Origin: an uncultured beta proteobacterium
Lineage (GTDB): Bacteria > Pseudomonadota > Gammaproteobacteria > Burkholderiales > Burkholderiaceae_B
Length of the DNA: 5,672 nucleotides
Assembly (NCBI GenBank): GCA_903929925.1
Contig: CAIYWO010000142.1
Coordinates: forward strand, 1-5,672
Direction of reading: 5' to 3'
The notes below the pieces were generated by a model. It had not been told where the DNA came from. It was given only the letters and a program-made list of their open reading frames with translations, and searched no databases. Each line of letters begins with the position of its first letter. Within the stretch, counting starts at the first letter, position 1. A program made the position numbers and the translations under genes. Shown here in pieces: positions 1 through 5,371 of the stretch.

Positions 1-320
1 AAGCCAAGCTCAATACGGCCAGGAAAAAGTGAGGCGAGGGTTCCAAACTGCTCTGCTATCACCAGTGGCGCATGGTTCGGTAGCATGATCCCGCCAGAGC
101 CGATGCGAATTTTTGAGGTTCCGGCTGCGACATAGCAAAGTGCCACAGCTGTCGCAGAACTCGCATTACCGGTCATGTTGTGGTGTTCAGCCATCCAGTA
201 GCGGGTGAATCCCCATTTTTCGGCGTGTTGCGCGAGGTCGCGGGAGTTGTGCAAGGCATCGGTGGCCGTGAAACCCTGCGGAATTGGGGATAAGTCTAGG
301 ATCGAGTAAGGGATGCTCAT
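1..320 (-). CDS. LLM-class flavin-dependent oxidoreductase (luciferase-like monooxygenase), 5' part only
   Basis: The minus strand from the ATG at 320 stays open to the window edge (106 codons), so only the N-terminal third of the usual ~330-residue protein is seen. It begins MSIPYSILDLSPIPQG and continues with ALHNSRDLAQHAEKWGFTRYWMAEHHN, then a GGIMLPNHAPLVIAEQFGTL stretch and FPGRIELG. These are the hallmark N-terminal strands and loops of the YhbW/MsnO8-type bacterial luciferase-like family (TIM barrel, FMNH2-dependent oxidation by O2); the substrate is unknown for most members and cannot be told here. The conserved SxLDLSPI N-terminus supports this start, although no Shine-Dalgarno sequence precedes it. 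It is divergent from bktB with a 160-bp spacer in which I see no convincing promoter. Cytoplasmic; no signal peptide. The family call is firm; the specific role is open. Confidence 0.88.
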   Translation of the reverse strand, partial: MSIPYSILDLSPIPQGFTATDALHNSRDLAQHAEKWGFTRYWMAEHHNMTGNASSATAVALCYVAAGTSKIRIGSGGIMLPNHAPLVIAEQFGTLASLFPGRIELG

Positions 321-480
321 AGGTAATCGGGGCGCGTGGGCGGGTTATGCTTACGGATCAGAGTGTGAACGGGAATTTCGTTTCATCTGAAGTGATTCAA
401 TAATACGCCCATTTTTTTGCCGAGTGACGTAAAGCCTCGGCCTTCGGAATGCTAACCGTCTGTCTTTAAAGGAGCACGCG

Positions 481-1662
481 ATGCGTGAAGTGTTTATTAC
501 CGCAGCAGCCAGAACCGCCATTGGTGATTTTGGAGGGGGTCTCAAAGACGTCGCGCCAATCGATTTAGGTGCAACCGTGGTGAAGGCGGTATTGCAGCGC
601 TCGGGTGTCGATGGTTCGGCTGTGGGGCATCTGGCTTTTGGTCATGTTGTCCATACTGAGCCGCGCGATATGTATCTATCTCGCGTTGTCGCTTTGAATG
701 CTGGCTTGCCACAGAGTTGTGCTGCCTTTAACGTCAACCGCTTGTGCGGTTCAGGCTTGCAAGCGATTGTGTCGAGCGCGCAGTCGATTTTGTTAGGTGA
801 TACCGAAATGGCGATCGGGGGTGGAGCTGAAGCCATGAGTCGTGGCGGTTATTTATCCCAGACCCAGCGTTTCGGTTCGCGCATGGGTGACACAACGGTT
901 TCGGACATGATGGTCGGCGCGCTGACCGATCCATTTGGTCGCATGCACATGGGCGTGACCGCAGAGAATGTTGCCAAGCAGTTTGGTATCTCGCGCGCAG
1001 ACCAAGACGCGTTGGCGGTCGAGTCACATCGCCGTGCGGCAAAGGCACAAGACGAGGGCCGTTTTAACGATCAGATCGTGCCGGTCGTGATTAAAACGCG
1101 CAAGGGCGAAGTGGAATTCAAAGTCGACGAGCATCCACGTCGTGATGTGTCAATTGAGGGCTTGGCTGCGCTACGTGCTGTCTTTGTTAAAGAGAACGGC
1201 ACAGTGACAGCAGGTAATGCTTCTGGCATTAACGATGGTGCTGCAGCGGTCTTAATGATGAGTGGTGAAGCGATTAAATCCAGTGGCGCCAAACCCATGG
1301 CTCGTCTTGTCGCCTACGCGCATGCTGGTGTCGACCCTAATATTATGGGTATTGGTCCGGTGCCAGCGACTCAAGCCGTGATGAAGCGAGCAGGTTTGAC
1401 AGTCGATCAAATGGATGTGATCGAAGCCAACGAAGCTTTCGCTGCACAGGCCTGCGCTGTTGCCAAAGAGCTTAAGTTGGATTCGGCACGTTTGAATCCT
1501 AACGGCAGCGGCATTTCGCTCGGACACCCAATTGGTGCGACCGGCGCGATCGTTACGACAAAGGCTATTTATGAACTGCACCGCACCGGTGGCCGTTATG
1601 CGCTGGTGACGATGTGTATTGGTGGTGGACAAGGGATTGCCGCAATTTTCGAGCGTGTGTAA
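481..1662 (+). CDS. bktB: Acetyl-CoA C-acyltransferase / beta-ketothiolase BktB
   Basis: A 393-residue thiolase, the normal length for biosynthetic-type thiolases. These enzymes condense two acyl-CoAs (acetyl-CoA plus acetyl- or propionyl-CoA) to a 3-ketoacyl-CoA, or run the reverse cleavage in beta-oxidation; BktB feeds polyhydroxyalkanoate synthesis in Cupriavidus. All catalytic elements are visible: nucleophile Cys89 in NRLCGSG, His349 in GHPIGATGA, and acid/base Cys379 in CIGGGQG, with the NEAFAAQ loop before them. Resemblance to Cupriavidus BktB is very strong in recalled stretches such as VTAENVAKQ, FVKENGTVTAGNASG and the C-terminal GGGQGIAAIFER. The ATG is preceded by AAAGGAG at 468-474, six bases upstream. 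The gene stands alone, divergent from the monooxygenase gene, and ends in a terminator about 35 bp after its stop. Thiolase activity is secure; preference for longer or odd-chain substrates is inferred from similarity only. Confidence 0.93.
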   Translation: MREVFITAAARTAIGDFGGGLKDVAPIDLGATVVKAVLQRSGVDGSAVGHLAFGHVVHTEPRDMYLSRVVALNAGLPQSCAAFNVNRLCGSGLQAIVSSAQSILLGDTEMAIGGGAEAMSRGGYLSQTQRFGSRMGDTTVSDMMVGALTDPFGRMHMGVTAENVAKQFGISRADQDALAVESHRRAAKAQDEGRFNDQIVPVVIKTRKGEVEFKVDEHPRRDVSIEGLAALRAVFVKENGTVTAGNASGINDGAAAVLMMSGEAIKSSGAKPMARLVAYAHAGVDPNIMGIGPVPATQAVMKRAGLTVDQMDVIEANEAFAAQACAVAKELKLDSARLNPNGSGISLGHPIGATGAIVTTKAIYELHRTGGRYALVTMCIGGGQGIAAIFERV

Positions 1663-1697
1663 GCAGTTGCTTGTTAACTGACGGGCTCTTCGTGGTC

Positions 1698-1731
1698 AAA
1701 AAAGGGACAACCTCGGTTGTCTCTTTTTTTT
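1698..1731. terminator. Bidirectional rho-independent terminator between convergent bktB and radC
   Basis: The arms GGGACAAC (1704-1711) and GTTGTCTC (1716-1723) pair with a single G-U wobble around the loop CTCG. A run of six A precedes the stem (1698-1703) and eight T follow it (1724-1731), so the structure ends in a U-tract when read from either strand. It therefore can stop bktB transcripts on the plus strand and radC transcripts on the minus strand. Confidence 0.9.
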
Positions 1732-1762
1732 GATGCGACCGAGAGGTTAGTAAAAAACGTCG

Positions 1763-2440
1763 CTAGATATGACCGAGTTCGGCAATTGAAACCACCTGAT
1801 TGGCAGCGACAACAAGATGGTCGAGTAGTGCGATATCGACAACAGCAAGAGAGTGTTTCAGTTGTCGGGTCAAGGCAATATCAGCTGCGCTGGCCTGCGC
1901 GAGCCCCGAAGGGTGGTTATGGGCCAAGATGATTGCGGCCGCGTGATGTGTCAGGCCGATCTTGACGAGTTCGCGTGGGTAGATCGTCGTTTCGGTTAGT
2001 GTGCCCCGGGAGATTTCGGTGGAATGTATCAGTCGGTGCTGATTGTCTAGTAATAACGCTACGCAACGCTCAATGCGGCAGTTGCTCAGCAGCGCTGTGC
2101 AGTAGGCGTGAATTTGTGGGCGGTGTTTAAGCGAGCAACCCCGCTTTAGCTCTTCGACGATGGCGCGCCTGGCAAGTTCGAGAATGGCATTGAGTTGGCA
2201 AATGCGGGCATCACCTAATCCCACTATTCCTTTAAGGTCTTCCACGCCGGCCCCAAGCAGTGGCCGTAGTCCCCCGAACTGCTCAACAAGTTGTTGAGAG
2301 AGGCTCAGTGCACTGAGGCCACGCGTCCCGGTGCCCAGAATGAGCGCCAGCAGCTCCGCATCTGTCAGGATCTGAGCGCCATGTTGCATTAATCGCTCGC
2401 GCGGTCGTTGGTCAGGTGAAAGTTGGTCGCGCAAGGTCAT
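1763..2440 (-). CDS. radC: RadC family JAB/MPN-domain protein
   Basis: A 225-residue protein, the usual RadC length. The N-terminal part (about 1-100) contains RPRERLMQHGAQILTDAELLALILGTG and a helix-hairpin-helix-like segment (LKGIVGLGDARICQLNAILE, about 69-88). The C-terminal half is a JAB1/MPN metalloprotease-like domain with the complete zinc motif HNHPSG: His174, His176, Ser184 and Asp187 fit HxHx7Sx2D, with Glu142 (STEISRGT) as the likely upstream acid. RadC was long called a DNA repair protein, but the founding E. coli allele was later assigned to recG; its biochemical role remains unsettled. Starting at the ATG at 2440 matches the family N-terminus; Shine-Dalgarno is weak. It is convergent with bktB and divergent from fkpB with a 51-bp spacer. 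No signal peptide, so cytoplasmic. Family assignment secure, function uncertain. Confidence 0.95.
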   Translation of the reverse strand: MTLRDQLSPDQRPRERLMQHGAQILTDAELLALILGTGTRGLSALSLSQQLVEQFGGLRPLLGAGVEDLKGIVGLGDARICQLNAILELARRAIVEELKRGCSLKHRPQIHAYCTALLSNCRIERCVALLLDNQHRLIHSTEISRGTLTETTIYPRELVKIGLTHHAAAIILAHNHPSGLAQASAADIALTRQLKHSLAVVDIALLDHLVVAANQVVSIAELGHI

Positions 2441-2451
2441 CTCGTAAGCTC

Positions 2452-2457
2452 TAGAAT
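2452..2457 (+). promoter_or_regulatory. Possible -10 box for fkpB-ispH
   Basis: In the 51-bp divergent spacer before fkpB, TAGAAT matches the sigma70 -10 consensus TATAAT at five of six positions and lies 34 bp before the fkpB start. No good -35 box sits at the right distance, so this is a weak call. Confidence 0.25.
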
Positions 2458-2491
2458 AGGCGTTTTGCCAAGCTCTCTACGGTGACAGATT

Positions 2492-2968
2492 TTGACTGAC
2501 CAGAACCAAACCACACCTCCACTCGTCCGTGCGGATTCCTACCTGACCTTGCACTATCGCATTGTGTTGGAAAGCGGACCAGGCAAAGGTTCGACTTTCA
2601 TGGACACGTTTGATGGTCGTCCTGCAACGTTGCAACTTGGCATGGGTCAGTGGTCGCCCGGCATGGAACAACCCCTGATTGGCCGCCCAGAAGGCGATTG
2701 TTTTAGTTACGTGTTGGAGCCGGCAGCTGCCTACGGCGACAGAAACCCGGAGCTCATCCAGCGCGTATCACGTGCAATGCTCAATGAACATGCTGGTGAA
2801 GATGCAACGTTTGATCCTGGCGATATGGTTGAGTTCACGGCGCCCAACGGAGGACGTTATTCCGGTGTTCTGAAAGAACTCGATCAAGACAGCGCACTGT
2901 TTGATTTCAATCATCCACTAGCGGGTGTCACTCTGCGTGTGGATATCGATTTGCTCGGAGTGTTGTGA
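2492..2968 (+). CDS. fkpB: FKBP-type peptidyl-prolyl cis-trans isomerase FkpB (SlpA)
   Basis: A 158-residue SlyD/SlpA-like protein: it catalyses cis-trans isomerisation of peptidyl-prolyl bonds and acts as a chaperone in the cytoplasm. The FKBP core is split, as expected for the family: residues about 15-82 (YLTLHYRIVL, LQLGMGQWSPGMEQPLIG, EPAAAYGDRNPELIQ) and a C-terminal strand FDFNHPLAGVTLRVDIDLLGV (137-157), with the insert-in-flap chaperone domain between. FNHPLAG is the diagnostic motif. Unlike SlyD there is no His/Cys-rich metal-binding tail. An in-frame TGA at 2483-2485 closes the frame upstream, so the start is TTG at 2492 (next in-frame ATG is codon 37, inside the fold); ACGGTGA ahead of it is only a modest ribosome site. 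The stop codon overlaps the ispH start, the classic fkpB-ispH coupling of many proteobacteria. Confidence 0.92.
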   Translation: MTDQNQTTPPLVRADSYLTLHYRIVLESGPGKGSTFMDTFDGRPATLQLGMGQWSPGMEQPLIGRPEGDCFSYVLEPAAAYGDRNPELIQRVSRAMLNEHAGEDATFDPGDMVEFTAPNGGRYSGVLKELDQDSALFDFNHPLAGVTLRVDIDLLGVL

Positions 2969-3951
2969 TGAGCCGCACATCGACTGTTGACTTGACGAAT
3001 TTGCCCGGGCAGGGCGCAGAAATCATCCTAGCCCAGCCTCGCGGATTTTGTGCTGGCGTGGATCGTGCGATCGACATTGTGGAGCGCGCGCTTGAGCTTC
3101 ATGGCGCGCCTATTTATGTTCGCCACGAAATCGTACATAACCGTTTCGTGGTTGAAGACTTGCGCGCTAAAGGCGCTGTATTTATTGACGAGCTCGATCA
3201 GGCGCCGGCAGGCGGTATTGTCGTGTTCTCTGCACACGGTGTATCGAAAGCTGTGCGTTCAGAGGCGGAGTCCAGGGGACTTCAGGTGTTTGATGCAACC
3301 TGTCCGCTTGTGACAAAAGTGCATATCGAAGTTGAGCGTATGCGCGCGGCAGGAAGAGAAATCATTATGATTGGTCATAAGGGTCACCCAGAAGTGGAGG
3401 GCACCTTAGGGCAGGTCAACGATGGCATGCATTTGGTTGAAACGGTTGAGGATGTTCATGCTCTGCGTGTCAGCAATCCTGAGATGCTTGCTTTCGTCAC
3501 GCAAACAACACTATCTGTTGATGATGCGTCTGTGGTGGCTGAGGCGCTGCGTACGAAATATCCAACCATTTCTGAACCTAAAAAAAGTGATATTTGTTAC
3601 GCCACACAGAATCGGCAAGACGCAGTCAAGGTGATGGCACCAGAGTCTGATTTGGTATTGGTTGTGGGCAGTGCGAATAGCTCGAACTCTAATCGCTTGC
3701 GTGAAGTGGCTGAGCGCAAAGGAATCCCAGCGTACCTCATTGACGGTCCTGAATCGATCGAACCTGCCTGGCTGGTTGATCGCAAGCGCATCGGTATTAC
3801 AGCGGGTGCTTCTGCACCAGAGCTACTGGTACAACAGGTGATTGAGCGCTTGAAGGCGTTGGGTGCGATCTCGGTGCGCACACTCGATGGCCTCCAAGAG
3901 AACGTATCGTTCCCCTTGCCTAAGGGCTTATCGCGTAAGGTTGTAGAGTAA
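2968..3951 (+). CDS. ispH: 4-hydroxy-3-methylbut-2-enyl diphosphate reductase IspH (LytB)
   Basis: The last enzyme of the MEP pathway: an iron-sulfur reductase converting HMBPP to IPP and DMAPP in the cytoplasm. Counting from the ATG at 2968 (327 residues; E. coli IspH is about 316), the cluster ligands are Cys28 (PRGFCAGVDRA), Cys112 (DATCPLVTK) and Cys210 (SDICYATQNRQ). The substrate-pocket residues His57 (EIVHNRF), His90 (SAHGVS), His140 and Glu142 (GHKGHPEVEG) keep the E. coli spacing with a +16 offset; SSNSNRL and AGASAPE complete the diphosphate site. A GTG at 2965 could add one residue, but GGAG at 2957-2960 lies seven bases before the ATG, which is the better start. The ATG shares its A with the fkpB stop (TGATG), implying translational coupling. 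The 3' end is 2 bp from the convergent blc stop, with no hairpin terminator between. Confidence 0.96.
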   Translation: MSRTSTVDLTNLPGQGAEIILAQPRGFCAGVDRAIDIVERALELHGAPIYVRHEIVHNRFVVEDLRAKGAVFIDELDQAPAGGIVVFSAHGVSKAVRSEAESRGLQVFDATCPLVTKVHIEVERMRAAGREIIMIGHKGHPEVEGTLGQVNDGMHLVETVEDVHALRVSNPEMLAFVTQTTLSVDDASVVAEALRTKYPTISEPKKSDICYATQNRQDAVKVMAPESDLVLVVGSANSSNSNRLREVAERKGIPAYLIDGPESIEPAWLVDRKRIGITAGASAPELLVQQVIERLKALGAISVRTLDGLQENVSFPLPKGLSRKVVE

Positions 3952-3953
3952 GG

Positions 3954-4484
3954 CTACTTGTGCTCGACCCAGATCAGTTTCTGTGTTGCAAACCCGAGCT
4001 CTGCTGCCTGCTTGAGCAGAGCTTCTCGGATGCTAGGTGCGATCGTTTTGCTGCGCGCCAGTATCCAGAGGTAGTCTCGATCGGGGCCTGAGATCATCGC
4101 CCACTGATAACCGACTTGATCCAGGGCAATTACATGGTAGCCCCCGTAGAACGGACCAAAAAAAGAAACTTTCAGTGACCCCTGGGTTTGGGGGCCGGTA
4201 AACAAAGCGCGGCCCGTGGCTGATTTCCACTTGTCGCGTTTGACGTCGTACCCCTTGTTTAATACCTCTAGGCTACCGTCAGGTTGCAGGGTGTAGGTTG
4301 CAGATACCTCACTGAGCCCGCGTTCAAACGAGTGGTCAAGGCGGGCGATTTCATACCATTGACCAAGATAACGGTTGACGTCAAAGGGAGAGACTGACTG
4401 TACGCCCTCAGGGGGCGCAGTTGAGCAGCCAGCGATTGATATCAGCAGCGCCAAAAACAACGTCTTAATGGAGAGTTTTTTCAT
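3954..4484 (-). CDS. blc: Outer-membrane lipoprotein, lipocalin family (Blc)
   Basis: A 176-residue bacterial lipocalin, the usual length. The N-terminus MKKLSIKTLFLALL is a lipoprotein signal peptide with lipobox IAGC at 17-20; Cys20 would be lipidated and Ser21 (not Asp) favours Lol sorting to the outer membrane. The lipocalin signature GxW is at 41-43 (YLGQWYEIARLDHSFERGL), followed by YTLQPDGSLEVLNKGY, the FFGPFYGGYHVIALD strands, and the late motif DRDYLWILARS before a C-terminal helix. E. coli Blc binds lysophospholipids and is induced in stationary phase and envelope stress; the same role here is inferred. ATG at 4484 follows only a weak AGG. Its 5' side is exactly where backbone gives way to the tRNA fragment and accessory DNA, so its native promoter may have been replaced. 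Confidence 0.93.
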   Translation of the reverse strand: MKKLSIKTLFLALLISIAGCSTAPPEGVQSVSPFDVNRYLGQWYEIARLDHSFERGLSEVSATYTLQPDGSLEVLNKGYDVKRDKWKSATGRALFTGPQTQGSLKVSFFGPFYGGYHVIALDQVGYQWAMISGPDRDYLWILARSKTIAPSIREALLKQAAELGFATQKLIWVEHK

Positions 4485-4515
4485 GCGCCTGATCTATTAG
4501 GTCTGAAGAGAGGGG

Positions 4516-4560
4516 TGGTGCCGATGAACGTAATCGAACTGTCGACCTACCCAAGACGAA
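4516..4560 (-). pseudogene. Remnant of a tRNA-Thr(CGT) 3' half, probable attachment-site scar
   Basis: Read on the minus strand, the segment runs TTCGT, then AGGTC, GACAG, TTCGATT, ACGTT, CATCGGC, A and CCA. These fit tRNA positions 32-76: U33 with a CGT anticodon, variable loop AGGTC, T-arm with the loop TTCGATT, seven acceptor bases, discriminator A and encoded CCA. From memory, E. coli thrW (tRNA-Thr CGT) ends in ...TTCG...ATCGGCACCA, very close to this. Two T-stem pairs are broken (positions 52 and 53 with 61 and 62) and no 5' half precedes it, so it is not a working tRNA. A 3' tRNA half is what an integrative element leaves at its distal end; in this orientation the element would lie to the right, where the integrase stub and peptide genes are. 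Confidence 0.5.
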
Positions 4561-4565
4561 TTATA
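4560..4565 (-). promoter_or_regulatory. Perfect -10 box, possible promoter of blc
   Basis: On the minus strand TATAAT is an exact sigma70 -10 hexamer about 75 bp before the blc start, just outside the tRNA-like fragment. The best upstream -35 candidate, TCAACA, is 20 bp away, longer than optimal. If used, the transcript leader would contain the tRNA-like segment. Confidence 0.3.
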
Positions 4566-4690
4566 AAAAAAATGGCATTTTTTAGTGTTGATTGAAATTG
4601 GAGAAATCTCATTGAGTCCAGTATATATGCCGCTCTCCAACATATTTTTAATATTTTTGATTGAGAGATGTTGATTCATATTCAATGATG
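4566..4690. other. AT-rich non-coding stretch
   Basis: This stretch is far richer in A and T than either flank, with runs such as TATATATG and CATATTTTTAATATTTTTG. I see no convincing gene; an open frame here on the minus strand has no ribosome site and runs back across the tRNA-like fragment. Base composition unlike the neighbouring genes supports foreign origin or a degraded regulatory region of the integrase stub. Confidence 0.5.
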
Positions 4691-4691
4691 T

Positions 4692-4711
4692 GGGTTACAC
4701 AGGGGTTACAC
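4692..4711 (+). repeat. Two direct GGGTTACAC repeats upstream of the integrase stub
   Basis: GGGTTACAC occurs at 4692-4700 and again at 4703-4711, an 11-bp period (about one helical turn), 12 bp before the integrase start. Short helically phased repeats next to an integrase gene are typical of recombinase arm-type or excisionase binding sites; that role is inferred. Confidence 0.6.
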
Positions 4712-4723
4712 GGATGCTCAATC

Positions 4724-4792
4724 ATGGCAAAGGTTAGCTTTACCGCCGGACGGGTACAAGACTTCAAATGCCCCTCAGGTAAGCAACAGGCT
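4724..4792 (+). pseudogene. Truncated phage-type tyrosine integrase, N-terminal stub
   Basis: The ATG at 4724 opens with MAKVSFTAGRVQDFKCPSGK followed by QQA. This is recognisable as the start of tyrosine-recombinase integrases of the type MAK(I/V)xFTAGRxxxFxCPxGKxQAFLWDxxxxGLGLR. After about codon 23 the expected FLWD...GLGLR continuation is absent: the frame runs on into AIKKILYVLK and then across a terminator belonging to the other strand. All catalytic residues (R-H-R-Y, in the C-terminal domain) are missing, so it is inactive. The break near 4792 abuts the peptide-gene unit and probably marks a deletion or recombination junction. Intact relatives integrate elements into tRNA 3' ends, in keeping with the tRNA-Thr scar 160 bp away. 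Confidence 0.72.
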
Positions 4793-4810
4793 ATAAAGAA
4801 AATCCTATAC

Positions 4811-4840
4811 GTATTAAAAAGCCACCCGAAGGTGGCTAGT
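4811..4840 (-). terminator. Rho-independent terminator of the peptide-gene unit
   Basis: On the minus strand AGCCACC and GGTGGCT form a perfect 7-bp stem closed by the extra-stable TTCG tetraloop (stem 4820-4826 with 4831-4837), followed by TTTTAATAC. It lies after the third peptide gene and directly before the integrase break, ending the minus-strand transcript. Confidence 0.88.
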
Positions 4841-4854
4841 GCTCAAAAGGGCTT

Positions 4855-4883
4855 GGGTTATCGGCGCAGCGGGAGCTAACACC
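4855..4883 (-). repeat. Copy 1 of a 29-bp array repeat (3' end of the unit)
   Basis: Minus strand GGTGTTAGCTCCCGCTGCGCC followed by GATAACCC. It differs from the copy at 5121-5149 at 3 of 29 positions. This copy is not followed by a leader gene but by the terminator; the TAG inside it closes the alternative long frame of the third peptide gene. Confidence 0.75.
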
Positions 4884-5025
4884 CACACGCGCTGTAGCAG
4901 CCAAGCAGTGTTTTCATATTGATACCCAGCGCTGTATTTCCCCGCTGTGTACCACCAGCCCACCCTAGAAAGGCAGCCAGCACCGATGCATAGCAGTGTG
5001 ACAAGCCAAATCCGAAAATCCCGCC
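4876..5025 (-). pseudogene. Out-of-frame bacteriocin-like core following the third leader
   Basis: In the minus-strand frame one step off the third leader, 49 codons run from GGC at 5025 to TAG at 4876-4878. The peptide starts GGIFGFGLSHCYASVLAAFL, continues GWAGGTQRGNTALGINMK and ends TLLGCYSACGC. It has no charged residues apart from one Arg and one Lys, many Gly/Ala/Leu, small-residue GxxxG-like spacing and four Cys: the composition of unmodified class II bacteriocins, microcins or circular hydrophobic peptides. From the leader ATG to this stop is 227 nt, one base short of a whole number of codons, so a single-base loss (or a sequencing error) would separate it from its leader. Sister genes read GCGCAGG where this one reads GCGCTGG at the same spot. 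Confidence 0.45.
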
Positions 5026-5102
5026 AGCGCACCACTCGCAGCCTGCTCCAGTGCATCATCAGAGACGTCATGTACAACAACTTCATTAAGTTCAATGTTC
5101 AT
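4965..5102 (-). CDS. Putative RiPP/bacteriocin precursor peptide 3 (leader intact, core possibly frameshifted)
   Basis: A 45-residue peptide from the ATG at 5102, with GGAG (5109-5112, minus strand) six bases upstream. Leader: MNIELNEVVVHDVSDDALE then QAASG, matching the two sister genes except N6, H11 and S23, so the usual GG site is SG here. As read, the core is ALAGFSDLACHTAMHRCWLP plus F, with Cys34, Cys41 and Ser/Thr at 30 and 36, which would suit a small two-ring peptide. However, one extra base near 5026 would switch the frame to a 49-residue glycine-rich hydrophobic sequence ending CYSACGC (see the separate entry), which looks much more like a bacteriocin. The copy is therefore either a genuine short precursor or a frameshifted long one. 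Last gene before the terminator at 4811-4840. Function is inferred from leader architecture only. Confidence 0.6.
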   Translation of the reverse strand: MNIELNEVVVHDVSDDALEQAASGALAGFSDLACHTAMHRCWLPF

Positions 5103-5120
5103 AGCAGACTCCAAGGTTAT

Positions 5121-5149
5121 GGGTTACTGGCGCAGCAGGAGCTAACACC
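5121..5149 (-). repeat. Copy 2 of the 29-bp array repeat, before precursor 3
   Basis: Minus strand GGTGTTAGCTCCTGCTGCGCC then AGTAACCC, followed at once by ATAACCTTGGAGTCTGCT and the leader start. Together with the ribosome site and leader it forms the duplicated unit of the array. Confidence 0.8.
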
Positions 5150-5186
5150 AAAGAGAGTGGTCTCAACGACACTGCCGGTCAACGGC

Positions 5187-5327
5187 TCAGACTGGTCCCC
5201 CTGCGCACTGGTGGCACCCGCCTGAGTTCACGTTCGCGGTCGGTGCCACCTGCGCACCACCCGCAGCTTGCTCCAGTGCATCGTCAGAGACATCCTGTAC
5301 AACAACTTCTTCAAGTTCAATGTTCAT
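5187..5327 (-). CDS. Putative RiPP/bacteriocin precursor peptide 2
   Basis: A 46-residue peptide from the ATG at 5327. The frame is open further upstream to an ATG at 5393, but GGAG at 5334-5337 six bases before 5327, identical at all three genes, fixes the start. Leader: MNIELEEVVVQDVSDDALEQ then AAGG, acidic with a double-glycine cleavage site after residue 24, resembling leaders of class II lanthipeptides and other peptides trimmed by C39-peptidase ABC transporters. Core (22 residues): AQVAPTANVNSGGCHQCAGG plus PV, with Cys38 and Cys41, and Thr/Ser at 30 and 35. Residues outside the leader share almost nothing with the sisters. The core contains a 9-bp inverted repeat (5210-5218 with 5242-5250). 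Middle gene of the minus-strand unit. Modified (lanthionine) or disulfide-bonded product cannot be told from the sequence. Confidence 0.75.
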   Translation of the reverse strand: MNIELEEVVVQDVSDDALEQAAGGAQVAPTANVNSGGCHQCAGGPV

Positions 5328-5346
5328 AGCAGACTCCAAGGTTGAA

Positions 5347-5360
5347 TACCCAAGTGGGTA
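5347..5360 (-). other. Small inverted repeat before the precursor 2 ribosome site
   Basis: TACCCA and TGGGTA flank a two-base centre, nine bases upstream of the GGAG of precursor 2. It lies in an insertion not present upstream of the other two leaders. It could form a short hairpin that tunes translation or RNA processing, or be chance. Confidence 0.3.
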
Positions 5361-5371
5361 CGGGTTACCGG

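Noticed and set aside
399..406. AATAAT/TAATAC as a bktB promoter -10 box
   Set aside because: No matching -35 box at a workable distance; too weak to call.
1717..1932. 71-codon plus-strand open frame
   Set aside because: It begins in the terminator T-tract and is antisense to the clearly real radC.
2965..2967. GTG start for ispH
   Set aside because: The GGAG ribosome site is only four bases away from it but seven from the adjoining ATG at 2968, which also gives the usual stop/start overlap with fkpB.
4497..4685. 62-codon minus-strand open frame upstream of blc
   Set aside because: No ribosome site, AT-rich low-information composition, and it reads through the tRNA-like fragment; no recognisable family.
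4814..5095. 93-codon minus-strand open frame across the third precursor
   Set aside because: It starts inside the leader of precursor 3 in the wrong frame, has no ribosome site, and runs through the array repeat into the terminator stem.
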